Shown here: one piece after another, positions 1 through 8,559 of the stretch
Numbering within the stretch: the first letter of the stretch is position 1
Layout of the letters: each line of letters opens with the position of its first letter
Origin: Vulgatibacter incomptus_A
Lineage (GTDB): Bacteria > Myxococcota > Myxococcia > Myxococcales > Vulgatibacteraceae
Direction of reading: 5' to 3'
Length of the DNA: 64,000 nucleotides
Assembly: GCA_040391605.1 (NCBI GenBank)
Contig: JBEBXK010000009.1
Coordinates: 1-64,000 of the forward strand
The notes under the pieces: generated by a model
Database searches by the model: none
What the model was told of the DNA's origin: nothing
The model's input: only the letters and a program-made list of their open reading frames with translations
Made by a program: the position numbers and the translations under genes

Positions 1-18
1 TTAGTTTTTGCATTGCAA

Positions 19-85
19 CCCCCCCCGGGGGGGGCGGGGGCCCCCGGGGCCCCCCCCCCCCCGCCCCCCCCCGGGGGGGGGGCGC
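19..85. repeat. G/C homopolymer tract at window start
   Basis: This stretch is built almost only of C and G runs, including runs of 13 C (50-62), 9 C (64-72) and 10 G (73-82). It lies downstream of the transaldolase stop. Nothing else in the window looks like it. It may be a real hypervariable tract, or an assembly or sequencing artefact at a contig edge. No gene is supported in 1-113. Confidence 0.6.
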
Positions 86-100
86 CGAGGCTCGCTCGGC
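84..100 (-). terminator. Hairpin downstream of transaldolase
   Basis: A perfect 6-bp inverted repeat (GCCGAG / CTCGGC) with a 5-nt loop begins 14 nt after the tal stop codon. There is no T-run behind it, so it is a weak candidate for transcription termination or 3' end protection. Confidence 0.3.
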
Positions 101-113
101 AAGAGGGCAGGCC

Positions 114-764
114 CTACTTCGCCTTGGGGACCTTCTCCCAATCGGCGAGGAACTTGGCCAGGCCGATGTCGGTGAGGGGATGCTTGGCGAGCTGCTCGAT
201 CACGGACATCGGACAGGTGGCGACGTCGGCGCCCATGCGGGCGGCCTGGAGCACGTGCATGGGGCTGCGCACGCTGGCCACCAGGATCTCGGTGTCGAAG
301 CCGTAGTTGTCGTAGATCTCGCGGATCTGGGCGATCAGCTCCATCCCGTCGAAGGAGATGTCGTCCAGGCGGCCGACGAAGGGGGAGATGTAGCTGGCGC
401 CGGCCTTGGCGGCGAGGAGGGCCTGGGTGGGGCTGAAGCAGAGGGTGACGTTCGTCTTGATGCCCTCCGCGCTGAAGGTCTTCACCGCCTTGAGACCCTC
501 GACGATGAGCGGGACCTTGACGACGATGTTCTCATGGAGCTTCGCCAGGGCGCGGCCCTCGGCGAGGATCCCCTCGTAGTCGGTGGAGACGACCTCCGCG
601 GAGATCGGCCCGTCCACGATCGCACAGATCTCCTGGAGCACCTCCAGGAACGCCCGGCCCGTCTTGGCGACGAGCGAGGGGTTAGTGGTCACGCCGTCGA
701 GGACGCCCATGGCGTGGGCCTTCTTGATCTCGGCGATGTCGGCGGTGTCGATGAAGAACTGCAT
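114..764 (-). CDS. tal: Transaldolase, TalC/FSA small type
   Basis: This 216-residue protein has the compact size of the TalC/MipB class of transaldolases, which are single TIM barrels. The family transfers a dihydroxyacetone unit between sugar phosphates in the cytosolic non-oxidative pentose phosphate pathway. It opens with MQFFIDTADIAEIKK, followed by the TTNPS substrate motif (26-30). The Schiff-base lysine is Lys83 in VVKVP, and NVTLCFSPTQALLAAKAGA (105-123) and SPFVGRLDD follow. The start is clear because the first residues are the conserved beta strand. Fructose-6-phosphate aldolase is a close alternative activity in this family and cannot be excluded from sequence alone. Confidence 0.95.
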   Translation of the reverse strand: MQFFIDTADIAEIKKAHAMGVLDGVTTNPSLVAKTGRAFLEVLQEICAIVDGPISAEVVSTDYEGILAEGRALAKLHENIVVKVPLIVEGLKAVKTFSAEGIKTNVTLCFSPTQALLAAKAGASYISPFVGRLDDISFDGMELIAQIREIYDNYGFDTEILVASVRSPMHVLQAARMGADVATCPMSVIEQLAKHPLTDIGLAKFLADWEKVPKAK

Positions 765-895
765 GGAGGTCTCCTCCCCGGCGGCGGCTGGCGGGGTCGA
801 AAAAGTTCGGCTGCCTATACCACAAAGGGCCGCGCCATCCGAAAGTGGACCCTCTCTCGACGAGGTGGCGGCAGGGGTGGTAGGTAGCGGCCACG

Positions 896-1969
896 ATGGC
901 CACTCGAAAGAAGATCTCGCCCCCTCGTCTCAAGCCCGTCACCGTCCGCAAGCTTGCCCCCGTCGGCCGCAAGAGCCGCCGCCCGGAGCACGGCCCCTCT
1001 CCCCACGACCTGGTGGTGGCTGGGCGCAAGGTGGTCGACGCCGAGCTCGCCGCGATCAGCTCGCTGCGCCCCCGGATCGACGGTTCGTTTGCGAAGGCGG
1101 TGGACATGATCCTCGGCTGCCGCGGCAGGCTCGTGGTCACCGGCATCGGCAAGCCAGGCTTCGTGGCCCAGAAGATCTCGGCCACCTTCGCCTCCACCGG
1201 GACGCCGTCGCTCTACCTCCACCCCGCCGAGGCCCTTCACGGCGATCTGGGCCGGGTCACCAGGGACGACGTCGTCCTCGCCCTGTCCAACAGCGGCCGC
1301 ACCGAGGAGATCGTGCGGCTGGTCGGCCCGATCGCCCGCATCGGCGCCAGGCTGATCGTGATGACCGGCGACACCTCGTCGCCCCTGGCCGACGAGGCCG
1401 ACCTCGTGCTGGACATCGGCGACGTCGAGGAGGCCTGCCCCCTGGGCCTCGCCCCCACCGCCTCGTCCACGGTCCTCCTCGTCCTCGGCGACGCCCTGGC
1501 GATGACGGTCCTGGAGAACCGCAGCTTCGACAACGACGACTACGCCCTGGTCCATCCCGGCGGCGCGTTGGGGGCCCGGGTGATGCGGGTGTCCGAGGCC
1601 ATGCGCCAGGGCGAGGCCAACCCCGTCGTCCGCGCGGACGAGCCGCTGGCCAAGGCGGTCGCCGTGATGACCCAGACCCCGGGCAAGCCCGGCGCCACCA
1701 ACGTCGTGGACAAGCGCGGCCGCCTCGTTGGCATCTTCACCGACGGCGATCTGCGCCGCCTCTTCGAGCAGGGGACCGCCGCCCTCGAAGGGACGATCGG
1801 CGACGTGATGTGCCGCGAGCCCCGCACCGTCCACCCCGAGATGCTCGTCCTCGAGGCCGCCCAGGTCCTGCGCGACGCTCGCATCGATCAGGTCCCCGTC
1901 GTCGATCCCAAGATGCGCCCAGTCGGTCTCCTCGACGTCCAGGATCTCCTCGCCATCAAGGTGCTGTAG
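896..1969 (+). CDS. kdsD: Arabinose-5-phosphate isomerase (KpsF/GutQ family)
   Basis: The protein interconverts D-ribulose-5-phosphate and D-arabinose-5-phosphate, the first committed step to KDO of lipopolysaccharide. It has 357 residues. A basic N-terminal extension of about 35 residues precedes a SIS sugar-isomerase domain (about 60-200), with VVTGIGKPGFVAQKISATF near 80-99, the HPAEALHGDLG loop (109-119) and SNSGRTEEI. Two CBS repeats fill the C-terminal third (DGDLRRLF, then a second repeat ending LDVQDLLAIKVL). Family members are about 320-330 residues, so the N-terminal extension is extra; a later start cannot be excluded. No kdsA or kdsB gene is adjacent. It is convergent with folK. 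Confidence 0.93.
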   Translation: MATRKKISPPRLKPVTVRKLAPVGRKSRRPEHGPSPHDLVVAGRKVVDAELAAISSLRPRIDGSFAKAVDMILGCRGRLVVTGIGKPGFVAQKISATFASTGTPSLYLHPAEALHGDLGRVTRDDVVLALSNSGRTEEIVRLVGPIARIGARLIVMTGDTSSPLADEADLVLDIGDVEEACPLGLAPTASSTVLLVLGDALAMTVLENRSFDNDDYALVHPGGALGARVMRVSEAMRQGEANPVVRADEPLAKAVAVMTQTPGKPGATNVVDKRGRLVGIFTDGDLRRLFEQGTAALEGTIGDVMCREPRTVHPEMLVLEAAQVLRDARIDQVPVVDPKMRPVGLLDVQDLLAIKVL

Positions 1970-2096
1970 GTCCTGCGGGGACGCCGCGCCATGGTCTCGC
2001 TCTCGGGGAGCCCTCGCGGACGCACCAGCCGGAGCGAACTCCACGCCCGCCCCGCCTGTAGTGATCCCATATACACGAAGTGTCGGGCGAAATTCC

Positions 2097-2615
2097 TCAA
2101 CCGGGGAGGAGCGGGCCCAGGCGCTTGATGCCGGCCCGCTCGGCAGGAGGGCGGGCCTCGAGGAGCGAACGGACGGTGCTTTCACCGATCGTGAGATCGG
2201 GGGCGAGCTCGGCGAGGGGGGCGAGGACGAAGCTGCGCTCGGCGATGCGCGGATGGGGGAGGACGAGCCCGCCTCGGCTGAGGCTGAGGCTGAGGCCCCC
2301 CTGCCAGAGCAGATCGAGATCGATGGTGCGGGGCGCGTTCTGCATGGAGGGATCGCGGAGCCTGCCGAGCTCTAGCTCGATGGCGAGGAGCGCGCGCAGG
2401 TGGGCGCTGGGGCTGAGGCAGGCGTCGACCTCGATCACGGCGTTGAGATAGTCGGGTTGGGGCGGGCCTACGGGTGCGGTCTCCCAGACGTGGGAGGCGC
2501 GGAGGATGCGCAGGCCGGTGGTGGCATCCAGGCGATCGCAGGCGGCGCGCAGGGTCCCGAGGCGGTCGAAGAGGTTGGAGCCCAGCGCGACGTAGGCGAT
2601 GGCGCCGCGGATCAC
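2097..2615 (-). CDS. folK: HPPK, dihydropterin pyrophosphokinase
   Basis: This 172-residue enzyme transfers pyrophosphate from ATP to 6-hydroxymethyl-7,8-dihydropterin in folate synthesis. The family landmarks are clear: AYVALGSNLFDRLGTL at the N-terminus, the pterin-binding PPQPDYLNAVIEVD segment, and the magnesium/ATP-binding TIDLDLLWQGG followed by LVLPHPRIAERSFVLAPLAE. The GTG start overlaps the stop of the upstream FAH-family gene by 4 bp (GTGA), which suggests translational coupling. It is the last gene of the dapA-dapB-FAH-folK run. Confidence 0.95.
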   Translation of the reverse strand: MIRGAIAYVALGSNLFDRLGTLRAACDRLDATTGLRILRASHVWETAPVGPPQPDYLNAVIEVDACLSPSAHLRALLAIELELGRLRDPSMQNAPRTIDLDLLWQGGLSLSLSRGGLVLPHPRIAERSFVLAPLAELAPDLTIGESTVRSLLEARPPAERAGIKRLGPLLPG

Positions 2616-3385
2616 CTCGGCCCCTCGGCGACGACGGGGTTCTCGAGAATGCCGATCCCCTCGATCTCGACCTCGACCCGCTGACCGGCGGCCATGGAGC
2701 CGACCCCGGCGGGCGTCCCGGTCGAGATCACGTCGCCCGGCTCGAGGGTCATCACCCGCGAGACGAAGGAGACCAGCGCCGCCAGACCGACGATGAGGTC
2801 GCCGGTGGTGCCGTCTTGCCGCAGCTCGCCGTCGACGCGGCAGCGGACGCTGCGGGCCGCGTCGGAGAAGCCCTCCACGATCCAGGGGCCGATGGGGCAG
2901 AAGGTGTCGAAGCTCTTGCTGCGGGTGAGGTGCTTCTCTCGACGCTGGATGTCCCGGGCGGTGACGTCGTTCAGGCAGGTGAGGCCGGCGACGTGGGCCG
3001 GGACCTCCGCGGCGGGGAGATCGCGGCAGCGCGTCCCGATGACCACTGCCAGCTCGGCCTCGTGCTGCACGTCGGAGGAGAGCGCGGGGAGGACGATGGC
3101 GGCGCCAGGGCCGACGACGCTGGACGGGGGCTTGAGGAAGAGCAGAGGCTCGGCGGGGATCTCGTTGCCGAGCTCCTTGGCGTGGGCGGCGTAGTTGCGC
3201 CCCACACAGACCACCTTGCTCGGCTCACAAGGCGCGAGGAGCCGCAGGCCCTCCAGCGCCACGCTGGCGCCGGACGCCGCCCCGCCCTGCCACGGCGCCG
3301 CATGGAGGCGCTGCACCAAGCCGTCATCCGTCGCCCTGCCGTAGCGAGGCACGCCTGCATCATCGAAGCGAATGATCCGAACCAT
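2612..3385 (-). CDS. Fumarylacetoacetate hydrolase family protein
   Basis: A 257-residue FAH-fold protein. It carries VCVGRNYAAHAKELGN, then LFLKPPSSVVGPG, the acidic metal-binding stretch HEAELAVVIGTRCRDL, and the late motif VISTGTPAGVGSM. The family contains C-C bond hydrolases, hydratases and oxaloacetate decarboxylases acting on beta-keto acids, so the exact substrate cannot be assigned. The ATG at 3385 is preferred because GAGGTGA lies 5 nt before it; a GTG 9 nt upstream is the alternative. It sits between dapB and folK in the same orientation and overlaps folK by 4 bp. Confidence 0.85.
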   Translation of the reverse strand: MVRIIRFDDAGVPRYGRATDDGLVQRLHAAPWQGGAASGASVALEGLRLLAPCEPSKVVCVGRNYAAHAKELGNEIPAEPLLFLKPPSSVVGPGAAIVLPALSSDVQHEAELAVVIGTRCRDLPAAEVPAHVAGLTCLNDVTARDIQRREKHLTRSKSFDTFCPIGPWIVEGFSDAARSVRCRVDGELRQDGTTGDLIVGLAALVSFVSRVMTLEPGDVISTGTPAGVGSMAAGQRVEVEIEGIGILENPVVAEGPR

Positions 3386-3407
3386 AGACGTCACCTCAGC
3401 CTCGTTT

Positions 3408-3438
3408 GCGCGCGCTCCGCGCTACGGCTCCTTCTAGC
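3408..3438 (+). repeat. Dispersed repeat, short tail copy
   Basis: This piece between dapB and the FAH-family gene matches the tail of the larger element at 12134-12165 over about 25 nt (CGCGCT, one variable base, CGCGCTACGGCTCC and onward to TTCT). The hairpin part seen in other copies is missing here. Confidence 0.6.
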
Positions 3439-3453
3439 TTCTCGACTTCTCGG

Positions 3454-4233
3454 TCACGGATCACGCAGCACGTCCTGCATCGAGTAGAGCCCCGGCGTCT
3501 GGCCGACGACCCAGGCTGCGGCCCGAAGGGCGCCAGCGGCGAAGGCGCTGCGACTCGAGGCGCGATGGGTGAGCTCGATGCGTTCGCCGTCGCCGAGGAG
3601 ATAGACGGTGTGATCGCCTGCGACGTCGCCACCTCGCAGCGCGTGCATGCCGATCTCGTCCTCGGGTCGGCCGTCGCTCTGCCCCACCCTCCCGTGGACG
3701 ACGTGCGTCCCTTCCCGGGCGGCGGCGATCCGCTCGGCCAGGCGCAGGGCGGTGCCCGAGGGTGCGTCCTTCTTGCGCCGATGGTGGATCTCGACGATCT
3801 CGGCGTCGTAGCCCGGGAGCTCCTTGGCTGCGATGGCGGCCAGGCGAAAGAGGAGGTTCATTCCCGGGGACATATTCGGCGCCACCACCAGGGGGATGGT
3901 CCGGGCGGCCACCACGAGGATCTCGTGATCCGGCGGCTGCAGGCCCGTGGTCCCGATCACCAGGGGGACGCCCAGGCTGGCGCAGATCTTCGCGTGCTCC
4001 ACCGAGGCGGCGGGGCTGGTGAAGTCGATCACCACCTTGGCGTTGGCGCCCTCGCCGATCGCCGCCTCGAGGGTGTCGTCGACGGGGATCGCGAGGCGGC
4101 TGGCGAGATCCTGGGAGGGAGCGCCCGGCCGCACGGTGCCAGCCACGATCCTGTGGGTGCCGCTCTCGCCGACGGCGCGCCGCAGCTCCGCGCCCATCCG
4201 CCCGCCGATCCCTGTGATTACGACATCAACCAT
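3454..4233 (-). CDS. dapB: 4-hydroxy-tetrahydrodipicolinate reductase
   Basis: This NAD(P)H-dependent cytosolic reductase acts in the diaminopimelate/lysine pathway. It has 259 residues; DapB proteins are about 250-270. The Rossmann loop VVITGIGGRMGAELRR is at the N-terminus. The catalytic signature EIHHRRKKDAPSGTALRLAE carries the histidine and lysine of the family. The late GMHALRGGDVAGDHTVYLLG motif also fits. A GGAGAG ribosome site precedes the ATG by 9 nt. It is downstream of dapA in the same orientation, about 100 nt apart, so the two consecutive pathway steps are likely co-transcribed. Confidence 0.97.
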   Translation of the reverse strand: MVDVVITGIGGRMGAELRRAVGESGTHRIVAGTVRPGAPSQDLASRLAIPVDDTLEAAIGEGANAKVVIDFTSPAASVEHAKICASLGVPLVIGTTGLQPPDHEILVVAARTIPLVVAPNMSPGMNLLFRLAAIAAKELPGYDAEIVEIHHRRKKDAPSGTALRLAERIAAAREGTHVVHGRVGQSDGRPEDEIGMHALRGGDVAGDHTVYLLGDGERIELTHRASSRSAFAAGALRAAAWVVGQTPGLYSMQDVLRDP

Positions 4234-4331
4234 CTGGTTACGCTCTCCTTCGGCGGTTCGACGCGGCGACTCACGCCCGCGGAATAGGTGTCATCTCGCG
4301 CGCCGCTCGATCGCCCGGGGACCTCTTCGAC

Positions 4332-5225
4332 TCAATCACCCAGGAGGCCGAGGGACCCGAGCGAGCGGCACAGCGCATCCCGGGTCGAACCCGAGGCGGG
4401 GAGGAGCGGAAGACGGACCTCGTCGGCGAAGCAGCCCAGCAGGTGGAGGGCGGCCTTCACCGGGATGGGGTTGGACTCGAGGAAGAGCGCCCGATGCAGG
4501 GCGCTCATGGCCACCTGGAGCTCCCCGGCCCGAACCCAATCGCCGACCCTGGCGGCCCCCACGAGATCCGCGAGCTGCCGCGGCGCGACGTTGCCGCTGA
4601 CGCTGATCACGCCCTTGCCGCCAGACGCGATGAAGGGGAGGACGGTGAAGTCGTCGCCGGAGAGGAGAGAGAAGCGGTCGCCGACCTGCTCGCGGATGTC
4701 GATGACCCGCCGCATGTCGCCGGTGGCCTCCTTCACCGCGACCACCTCACCCACCTCCGCCAGCGCGGGATAGCTCTCGGGGAGGAGGTCGACGCCTGTG
4801 CGACCGGGGACGACGTAGGCCACCAGCGGGAAGCCGGGGACGGCCTGGGCCACCGCGCGATAATGCGCCACGAGGCCGGCCTGGGTGGGCTTGTTGTAGT
4901 AGGGCGTCACCACCAGCGCGGCGTCGGCGCCCAGGTCGCGGACTGCCTGGACGTTGCGGATGGTCTGCGCGGTGGAGTTGGAGCCGGCCCCCGCCACGAC
5001 CTTGCGACCGGCGGCGTGGGCTACCTCGACCGCGATCCGGATGCATCGGGCCTGCTCGGTCTCGTCCAGGTTGGGCGTCTCGCCGGTGGTGCCACAGGGC
5101 ACCAGGCCGTCGATCCCCCCGGCGAGGAGGTGGGCACAGAGGGCGCGATAGGCCCCCTCATCCAACGCGCCGTCGCGAAAGGGCGTGGCAAGCGCGACGA
5201 AACTTCCTTCGAGGGCGGTCTTCAT
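4332..5225 (-). CDS. dapA: 4-hydroxy-tetrahydrodipicolinate synthase
   Basis: This enzyme condenses pyruvate and aspartate semialdehyde, the first step specific to diaminopimelate and lysine. It is a 297-residue TIM barrel. TTGET (46-50) is the pyruvate-binding motif, YVVPGRTG contains the conserved arginine, and VVAVKEATGD carries the Schiff-base lysine. The usual catalytic tyrosine region is YNKPTQAGL/YVVPG. The start at 5225 is chosen because AAGGAG lies about 9 nt upstream and MKTALEGSFVALATPF matches the family N-terminus; an upstream in-frame start at 5258 adds 11 unconserved residues. Confidence 0.97.
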   Translation of the reverse strand: MKTALEGSFVALATPFRDGALDEGAYRALCAHLLAGGIDGLVPCGTTGETPNLDETEQARCIRIAVEVAHAAGRKVVAGAGSNSTAQTIRNVQAVRDLGADAALVVTPYYNKPTQAGLVAHYRAVAQAVPGFPLVAYVVPGRTGVDLLPESYPALAEVGEVVAVKEATGDMRRVIDIREQVGDRFSLLSGDDFTVLPFIASGGKGVISVSGNVAPRQLADLVGAARVGDWVRAGELQVAMSALHRALFLESNPIPVKAALHLLGCFADEVRLPLLPASGSTRDALCRSLGSLGLLGD

Positions 5226-5293
5226 CCAGGAGACTCCTTGTGACGTCGGCAAAAGCACCGACGCCGTCGCGACGAGCCGAAGTCGGCGCGCCT

Positions 5294-5656
5294 CTACATA
5301 CGCCCTTGGCCTCCCGCGCCGCCAGCTCCGTCTCCCCCGTCGGGCTCGAGGACGGGCGCTGCCTCGTCGGGGGCCTCCTCGGTCTCGGGCGAGCCGGAGA
5401 TCGCGGCTCCCTCGGGCTCTCCCTGGATCGGAGGGCCGGGAGTGGGCGGAGCGGAGCCGACGGGGCTGGGGCTGGGGGAAGAAGGCGCCGGGTAGGCGTC
5501 GGGACCCGGGATCTCACAGCCGTCACACGGCGCCCGGATCTCGCCGCGCAGGGCAGGGGCCACGCCTGGCGGGCGAGGCGGCGCCTTGATCCCGCAGGCA
5601 AAGCTGAGGCTCGCTGCCAGGGCGGCGAAGAGCATCGGCTGGGGCAGGCGGTCCAT
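5294..5656 (-). CDS. Small Pro-rich lipoprotein
   Basis: A 120-residue protein with a short signal peptide and lipobox. MDRLPQPMLFAALAASLSFA is followed by Cys21 in ACGIKAPPRPP. The CGIKAPPRPP start resembles the CGxKGPLxxPP opening of LptM/YifL-type lipoproteins, which are often encoded close to lysine-pathway genes; here dapA is next. After a possible disulfide pair (CDGC, residues 44-47) the chain is proline-, glutamate- and glycine-rich and probably disordered. It starts 5 nt after the stop of the outer-membrane protein gene, so the two are one transcript. The relation to LptM is an inference from the N-terminus only. Confidence 0.75.
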   Translation of the reverse strand: MDRLPQPMLFAALAASLSFACGIKAPPRPPGVAPALRGEIRAPCDGCEIPGPDAYPAPSSPSPSPVGSAPPTPGPPIQGEPEGAAISGSPETEEAPDEAAPVLEPDGGDGAGGAGGQGRM

Positions 5657-5661
5657 CCCGA

Positions 5662-7611
5662 TCAGTAGACCACGCCGAAGAAGCCGCGCACCGTCTGGGC
5701 CGTCTCCGCGGAGATGGTCCCACCCGAGGGGTTGGTCGGATCCCGGAGCTGATCCAGGCCCGAGAGCGGGAACAGTACGCCGTAGGCCAGCGAGACGATG
5801 AAGCCGTCGTCCGAGACGTAGTTGATCCCTGCGTCGAGCTCCACGCCCAGCGGCAGCTTGTGGGTGGGGGTCGTCCCGGAGGAGCTGGCCTGGGAGTAGA
5901 TCGCCGCGAAGTTGACGTCGAGGCCCTCGGTGATGTCGTATCTCACATTGGGCTTCACGTAGATGGCGTCGGTCACGTTGCCGAGGATCTCGCGGAAGAG
6001 GATGAGATCGACTCGGTAGTCGGAGTTGAAGCGGAAGTTGTCGATGGTCTTGTCCGAGCAGGCAGCGCGGAAGCAGTTGAACTGCGCGCCGTCCCAATCG
6101 CCCCGCTGCGGGAAGGGATTCTCCGGGGAGTTCGGATCGGCACGGCCGGGGAGGTTGCCGAAGCCCGGCGCGCTGTCGCCGGAGGCGAAGCCCAGCTCCA
6201 GCCCGAGGGCGAGCTTGTCGTCGGCGAGCTTGATCTCGTTCTGGAGGACGGCGCCGAACTGGCTGAAGGTCACCTCCTGCCCCTGGGTCGCCGATCGTCC
6301 GCCGACGCCGGTCTCGCCCGGCGCCGCGGACTCGAAGGTGCGGCTCCCGAGCTTGCCGAAGACGGAGGCCACCTCGAACTCCAGTCGGTACTTCTTGTAG
6401 AGCAGGCGGAACCACACGTCCGGCGTCAGCGTCCAGGCCGACCGTGGGATGAAGGAGTCGGGATTGACCATGTCGAGGCCGCTCTGGCTGGAGCCCGCCC
6501 CGGCGTTGCCGTTGCCCGGGCCGCCGACCTCGAGGGCCGGCGCGTCCCAATGCTGGGTTCGATACGCCATCCTCAAACCGTAGTTCACGAAGGTGTTCCG
6601 ACCGGCGATCCGCATCTTGCGGATCTCGTCGTCGGAGTCCCGCCGCAGGATCGAGAGCACCCACTGCCTGGCATCGTCGGCCTGGGTGCGATCGAAGGGC
6701 TGGGGGTTGGGAGACGCGGTGAAGGGGTTCGCGCTGGTGGGCCCCTCGGAGACGAAGTCCAACGACGGCGCGATCACGTGGTTGGCGATCTTCACCGCGA
6801 AGAGGAAGCGATCGACCGTGTTGCCATTGTCGCAGTCGATGCAGTTGCCGTCGTTGATGTTCATCCCCAGGCCGAAGTGATCGGCCATGCGGCCGAATCG
6901 CAGCTCGCCGACGGGGGTGCGGACCTCGGACCAGGCGCGCTTCACCACGATGGAGTCGGAGATCGAGTTGAAGCCGAGGCGCTGGGTCGTCTGCCCCGGC
7001 GAGGTGATCACCCAGGGGTAGCGCTCGTTTCCGATCCCTCCCGAGAAGCCGCCGTCGGGGGTCGAGCCGAAGATCAGGTTGTCGAAGACGTCCACCTGGG
7101 CGCGGAGGCGGATCTCCTCGCTGACGTTCAGGGTGGGATCGATCCGAAGGCGCATATTCGCGCCGGCGACCGTATGGCGATCGGGGTTCTGGGGGTCGAT
7201 GGGAAAGATCCCGTGACCCGAGGGATCCGGCCCGGTGCCCAGGTCGAATCGGTAGAAGAGATCCGTCCTCGCGCGGAAGTAGCCGTTCACCTCGAAGAGC
7301 TCGAGCTTGGGCTGGATCTCCTCCCACTCGTCGTCCCATTGCTGGGCGGCGCCGGAGGCGGTGACGGCGGCGCGGACCTCGTCGCGCATCTCTTCCTTCG
7401 CCGTGTCGATCCGCTGGCCCAACTCGGCCTCGAGCTGCTGACGGACCTCGTCCCGGATGGCCTGGAGCTCCTGGGGCGAGAGGGAGGCTGCCCCGGACGG
7501 CGCGCCCTGGGGCGCCGGCGGAGGAGCGCTCTGCTCCTGGGCCAAGGCGGCGCCGGCGGGCAGGAGCGAGACGAACGCGAGCGCGAGGATCGCTTTGAGA
7601 GCGCGGGGCAT
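5662..7611 (-). CDS. Outer-membrane porin-like protein
   Basis: A 649-residue secreted protein. It has a signal peptide (to about residue 25, ending AALAQ), a Pro/Ala/Gln linker, a short predicted coiled coil (about 45-85, rich in Glu, Arg and Gln), then a long region of alternating aromatic and polar residues typical of beta strands (FRARTDLFYRFDLG, VWFRLLYKKYRLEFEV). It ends with GFFGVVY, an aromatic C-terminus as in outer-membrane barrels. The pattern resembles the uncharacterised TIGR04551 family of myxobacteria, but I cannot confirm this. ATG at 7611 is preferred over TTG 7614 because GAGAGG precedes it. A good sigma-70-like promoter lies 40 nt upstream. Substrate unknown. Confidence 0.8.
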   Translation of the reverse strand: MPRALKAILALAFVSLLPAGAALAQEQSAPPPAPQGAPSGAASLSPQELQAIRDEVRQQLEAELGQRIDTAKEEMRDEVRAAVTASGAAQQWDDEWEEIQPKLELFEVNGYFRARTDLFYRFDLGTGPDPSGHGIFPIDPQNPDRHTVAGANMRLRIDPTLNVSEEIRLRAQVDVFDNLIFGSTPDGGFSGGIGNERYPWVITSPGQTTQRLGFNSISDSIVVKRAWSEVRTPVGELRFGRMADHFGLGMNINDGNCIDCDNGNTVDRFLFAVKIANHVIAPSLDFVSEGPTSANPFTASPNPQPFDRTQADDARQWVLSILRRDSDDEIRKMRIAGRNTFVNYGLRMAYRTQHWDAPALEVGGPGNGNAGAGSSQSGLDMVNPDSFIPRSAWTLTPDVWFRLLYKKYRLEFEVASVFGKLGSRTFESAAPGETGVGGRSATQGQEVTFSQFGAVLQNEIKLADDKLALGLELGFASGDSAPGFGNLPGRADPNSPENPFPQRGDWDGAQFNCFRAACSDKTIDNFRFNSDYRVDLILFREILGNVTDAIYVKPNVRYDITEGLDVNFAAIYSQASSSGTTPTHKLPLGVELDAGINYVSDDGFIVSLAYGVLFPLSGLDQLRDPTNPSGGTISAETAQTVRGFFGVVY

Positions 7612-7650
7612 CAAACCTCTCCGGGCCGTGGAAAAGCCAAGGAAAGCCGA

Positions 7651-7678
7651 AGTATCAACCCCCGCGCCGCGGTGTCAA
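7651..7678 (-). promoter_or_regulatory. Sigma-70-like promoter of the porin-like gene
   Basis: On the minus strand TTGACA (7673-7678) and GATACT (7651-7656) are 16 nt apart. The -35 is a perfect consensus and the -10 matches at four of six positions. The predicted start of transcription is near 7645, giving a leader of about 30 nt with GAGAGG before the start codon. Confidence 0.65.
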
Positions 7679-7944
7679 CGAACGATAGGAGCCCGCGCAG
7701 CCACCGCGGGCTCGTCAGCGCTCCCGGCGGGCCGCAGCGCCGGCCTGATCATCCATCCCGCGGGTCGAGGGGCGTCATCGCCGCCGCCACGGAAACAGCA
7801 GGGGGACGGATGGTCCGCCCAACGGGCAGTGGGCCGCCGTCGTCAGATTCCAGCACGCGCCCGATCATCTGCCCCACAGGCAGACGAGCGCGTCGAGGTG
7901 GGCGTCATTTACTCACGTTCGAGGCGCGGGTAGCCTCGCCTGCG
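7679..7944. other. Divergent intergenic region
   Basis: These 266 nt separate the porin-like gene from spmA. No convincing gene is visible. A weak promoter pair for spmA can be drawn (TTTACT at 7908-7913, TAGCCT at 7931-7936, 17 nt apart), which would start transcription almost at the spmA ATG. Confidence 0.4.
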
Positions 7945-8559
7945 ATGAGCATCCTCTGGTTTCTCCTCCTCGCCCTCGGGCTCGTCGCGGCGGCGATCGA
8001 CGGCAATCTATCGGGCTTCACCTCCGGCGCCCTCGACGGCGCCGCCGCCGCGATCCGCCTCGCCATCGGCCTGGTGGGCATGCTCGCGCTCTGGCTCGGG
8101 CTCCTCCGGGTGGCAGAAGAGGCCGGGCTCACCAAGGCCTTGGCCCGCGCGATCCGGCCGCTGATGCGCCGCCTCTTTCCGGAGGTCCCCGCCGACCACC
8201 CTGCCATGACCGCCATGGCCCTCAACCTCGGCGCCAACGTCCTCGGCCTGGGCAACGCCGCCACCCCGTTGGGTCTCAAGGCAATGGACGAGCTCCAGAC
8301 GCTGAATCCGCGCCGCGACACCGCCACCGACGCGATGGTCCTCTTCCTGGTGATCAACGCCAGCTCCGTGCAGCTCATCCCCGCCACCGTGGTGGCCCTG
8401 CGGGCGGCGGGCGGCGCCCAGGAGCCCGCCTCCATCGTCGGCCCCACCCTGCTGGCCACCGCGGTCTCTACCGCGGTGGGGATCGCCACGGCCAAGCTCC
8501 TGGCCCGGCTGCGCCCCGCCGAGGAGGCCTCGGTGCGCCTCGAGATCGAGGGCGGATGA
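7945..8559 (+). CDS. spmA: Spore maturation protein A-like membrane protein
   Basis: A 204-residue polytopic membrane protein of the nucleoside-recognition (Gate) family. It begins with a hydrophobic helix (SILWFLLLALGLVAAAID). It contains MALNLGANVLGLGNAATPLG and VLFLVINASSVQLIPATVVALR, both hallmarks of SpmA. In Bacillus, SpmA and SpmB affect spore core dehydration; what they transport is unknown, and homologues occur in many non-endospore-formers. The stop overlaps the spmB start by 4 bp (ATGA). There is no Shine-Dalgarno, and TAGCCT sits 8 nt before the ATG. Confidence 0.88.
   Translation: MSILWFLLLALGLVAAAIDGNLSGFTSGALDGAAAAIRLAIGLVGMLALWLGLLRVAEEAGLTKALARAIRPLMRRLFPEVPADHPAMTAMALNLGANVLGLGNAATPLGLKAMDELQTLNPRRDTATDAMVLFLVINASSVQLIPATVVALRAAGGAQEPASIVGPTLLATAVSTAVGIATAKLLARLRPAEEASVRLEIEGG

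Noticed and set aside
583..2061. Open frame on the plus strand overlapping kdsD
   Set aside because: Arg/Pro-rich translation with no conserved sequence, in a different frame over a well-defined kdsD gene.
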